7,559 bases of DNA from Phycisphaeraceae bacterium (GTDB taxonomy: Bacteria > Planctomycetota > Phycisphaerae > Phycisphaerales > Phycisphaeraceae), in assembly GCA_029260675.1 (NCBI GenBank), contig JAJDCV010000253.1:1-7559 (forward strand). Direction: 5' to 3'. Below the pieces are notes generated by a model. It did not search any database and was not told where the DNA came from. It worked only from the letters and a program-made list of their open reading frames with translations. Position numbers and translations under genes: made by a program. Numbering within the stretch: position 1 is the first letter of the stretch; each line of letters starts with the position of its first letter. Shown here piece by piece: positions 5,935 to 7,559 of this stretch.

Positions 5935-6732
5935 ATGCCCGTCCGTCCCAAGCGACCCTCCAACCCAGCCGGGGAGTCAGGGGTGACGGGTGCGCGTTGT
6001 TTGCGTGGCACATCCAGAGCGTTCACCTTGATCGAGTTGCTGGTGGTGATCAGCATCATCGCGGTGCTGGTCGGGATCTTGCTGCCGGCCCTGGCTAGTG
6101 CGAGAGGTAGCGCAAAAATCGCTGTCTGTGCTTCCAACCAACGCCAGATCAGCCTGCTCTGGCAGTACTATCTCGAAGACAATAACGAAACCTTCCCCGT
6201 CTACATCAATAAATTCGCCCTCACATGGCGGTATGGAGGTAATCAAGAGTGGTGGCTTGCGAACCCAGATCTTCGCCCACTTACAAACTATACGGACAAC
6301 CCCGAGATGTTCCGATGCCCGGCGGATAGACCAATCAGAGACCTATCCGGTGGTTATGTGACAGTTGGAAGAAGCGGCACCGTCTACGATACTTACGACT
6401 TCACGGGCAACAGCTACCTTGGGAATCATATCCTGTTCCAAACTGTTTTCACGGACCCGGATAAGTTCTGGACCGGCATCCGCGTGCCTGATATCGAGGT
6501 CAGCCACTCGCGCCTGATATTGGCCGGCGACCCCCAGTGGTATTACGCAACAAACGATCCCGGCTTTGAGGCCGATTTTCACGGTCGGAAAAACAAAATC
6601 AACCTGACTTATGTTGATGGCCATGTCAATTTTGTAAGGGTCGAAGAAGAAAATATCGAAACCGACACTTACAAATGGAATTTCTTTAAGACCGTCCCGC
6701 CGCGTTGGGAGCGCTACTACGATGAGGAATAG
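5935..6732 (+). CDS. Prepilin-type N-terminal methylation protein (pseudopilin-like, H-X9-DG related)
   Basis: The protein of 265 residues has a type IV prepilin leader: a basic segment, then A29|F30TLIELLVVIS with glutamate E34 at mature position 5, and a hydrophobic helix to about residue 52 ending in LPALASAR. After the helix comes a soluble domain with CASNQRQISLLWQYYLEDN (about 66-84), RCPADRP and late H216...VDGHVNF (228-234), the C-terminal signature of planctomycete proteins with prepilin leaders. It should be cut by a prepilin peptidase and placed in the inner membrane or a pseudopilus. The ATG at 5935 has GGAG eleven bases before it; a GTG at 5983 (residue 17), with GGGGAG six bases upstream, would give a more usual 13-residue leader and is a serious alternative. 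Such proteins are very numerous in planctomycetes and individual functions are unknown. Confidence 0.88.
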   Translation: MPVRPKRPSNPAGESGVTGARCLRGTSRAFTLIELLVVISIIAVLVGILLPALASARGSAKIAVCASNQRQISLLWQYYLEDNNETFPVYINKFALTWRYGGNQEWWLANPDLRPLTNYTDNPEMFRCPADRPIRDLSGGYVTVGRSGTVYDTYDFTGNSYLGNHILFQTVFTDPDKFWTGIRVPDIEVSHSRLILAGDPQWYYATNDPGFEADFHGRKNKINLTYVDGHVNFVRVEEENIETDTYKWNFFKTVPPRWERYYDEE

Positions 6733-6774
6733 ATTTCACAAATGCAATTGAATACCCTGACTCCCACCATGTCG

Positions 6775-7559
6775 TTACATGAATCGCCGTGAAGTCACAG
6801 CTACTAATCCGCCACAAATCAAGAGTATGGATGCTGGCTCTGGCACATTAGCACCTGATAGAGGCGGCGTCCCCGCGTTCCAGTTGCCCAAGACAATGTT
6901 CAAGTCGGCGATGCCTACAAATCCATCGCCATCAAAGTCGCCGTTGTTCCACCCGAAAATAGACGTGTTCCAATTGTTAAGAACAAGATTCAGGTCTTGG
7001 ATACCCACGAAGCCGTCCGTGTCACCGTCGCCCGGGAGAGGTCCGCAGGTTGGACAACCACCGCCACCGCCGGGAGGACCGCCGTCCTCTGAACCGGCGG
7101 CCGTGTAGTTGTAGATTACAGTAACGGTCCCACCGAAAATCCCGCTCATGGCACCGTCCCACCCGGGCAAAGGGCCGCCCGAGCCCATATCGACAAAGAT
7201 GTCCCCTGACAGCATATGGTTCAGATCAAACGTGAATGCGCCAAACCCGATAAATGGAGCGGTGGGACCAGAGCCGATGAACTCGACTTCGGGTATAAGT
7301 GTCCCACCGAGTCCCGGGCTGCCACCGAATGCTGTATCGGTTTCAAATAATCCAATTTCACTCTGACTGATCGTGATTTCTGCGGTGAAGTTCGCCCCTT
7401 GAGCAAGACCACCGGGCAAGGTCTCGGGTATTTCCGGCGAGTAATCGAAGCTGTAGAGACCGAAACCGGCGATGGTTATTGCCACGCTGTTGAGCGTCCC
7501 CCAATCGGGATGAAACTTACTGACACCCACCTGACCGTTCAATTCAAACATTGTTTCCT
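6775..7559 (-). CDS. Secreted protein with dockerin-like repeats and PEP-CTERM anchor (N-terminus beyond the window)
   Basis: The frame is open to the right edge. The first methionine (7551) has no signal peptide after it, so it is probably internal and the export signal lies outside the window. The first part (VSKFHPDWGTLNSVAITI near the edge) resembles the beta-rich choice-of-anchor domains of bacterial surface proteins. A Gly/Pro-rich linker with a CPTC motif (codons at 7045-7056) leads to two 22-residue repeats at 7032-6967 and 6942-6877. Each has D-x-D-x-D-G-F-V-G-I-x-D-L-N, the calcium-loop pattern of dockerin type I. The tail from 6846 is VPEP, a hydrophobic helix and a terminal SRRF, the PEP-CTERM signal processed by exosortase. 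The protein is expected to be exported and anchored or released at the cell surface. It is convergent with the prepilin gene, with a 42-base gap that shows no hairpin. Confidence 0.9.
   Translation of the reverse strand, partial: ETMFELNGQVGVSKFHPDWGTLNSVAITIAGFGLYSFDYSPEIPETLPGGLAQGANFTAEITISQSEIGLFETDTAFGGSPGLGGTLIPEVEFIGSGPTAPFIGFGAFTFDLNHMLSGDIFVDMGSGGPLPGWDGAMSGIFGGTVTVIYNYTAAGSEDGGPPGGGGGCPTCGPLPGDGDTDGFVGIQDLNLVLNNWNTSIFGWNNGDFDGDGFVGIADLNIVLGNWNAGTPPLSGANVPEPASILLICGGLVAVTSRRFM
6877..7032 (-). repeat. Two tandem dockerin-like calcium-loop repeats within the PEP-CTERM protein
   Basis: The two 22-residue units (7032-6967 and 6942-6877) share GDxDxDGFVGIxDLNxVLxNWN and are separated by eight residues, TSIFGWNN. 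The acidic positions fit an EF-hand-like calcium loop followed by a helix. In planctomycetes such pairs usually precede the PEP-CTERM tail, and no cohesin partner is visible in the window. Confidence 0.8.

Overview
The window looks like a chromosomal segment of a GC-rich planctomycete, most likely from the class Phycisphaerae. The reasons are inferential. A prepilin-type protein carries the AFTLIELLVVISIIA leader common in that phylum, and next to it lies a secreted protein with twin dockerin-like calcium loops and a PEP-CTERM tail. The GSI-type glutamine synthetase and the housekeeping genes are compatible with this. I see no insertion sequence, integrase, CRISPR array or phage gene.

Layout from left to right. 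(1) At 1-158 (minus) is the N-terminal part of a MerR-family metal-type regulator, preceded by a textbook MerR-type promoter with a 20-bp spacer and a palindromic operator. (2) At 380-1792 (plus) is a complete glnA whose adenylylation-site tyrosine is a serine. (3) At 1818-3683 (minus), convergent with glnA, is a 621-residue cobalamin-binding radical SAM enzyme of unknown substrate. (4) At 3821-4531 (plus), divergent from it, is a family 2 glycosyltransferase of the dolichol-phosphate-mannose-synthase-like type. (5) At 4532-4699 is a non-coding gap holding a strong nested GC hairpin. (6) At 4700-5401 (minus) is a short TruB pseudouridine synthase with a GTG start and no PUA domain. (7) At 5543-5629 (plus) is a tRNA-Ser(GGA), preceded by a stable hairpin with a GNRA loop. 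(8) At 5630-5934 is a gap with several hairpins and a good promoter for the next gene. (9) At 5935-6732 (plus) is a prepilin-like protein of the H-X9-DG type. (10) From 6775 to the right edge (minus) is a PEP-CTERM, dockerin-repeat secreted protein that lacks its N-terminus here.

Apart from the two divergent pairs (radical SAM/glycosyltransferase and truB/tRNA-Ser), the genes look like single transcription units rather than one operon. glnA serves ammonium assimilation, and truB and the tRNA serve translation. The last two genes belong to the cell-envelope/secreted repertoire and are visibly less GC-rich in places. The radical SAM/glycosyltransferase pair could act on a lipid or a lipid-linked glycan, but nothing in the sequence proves this. 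I found no clearly new multi-gene system. The most open items are the radical SAM/B12 enzyme, the Tyr-to-Ser change in glutamine synthetase, and the structured RNA elements around the tRNA.
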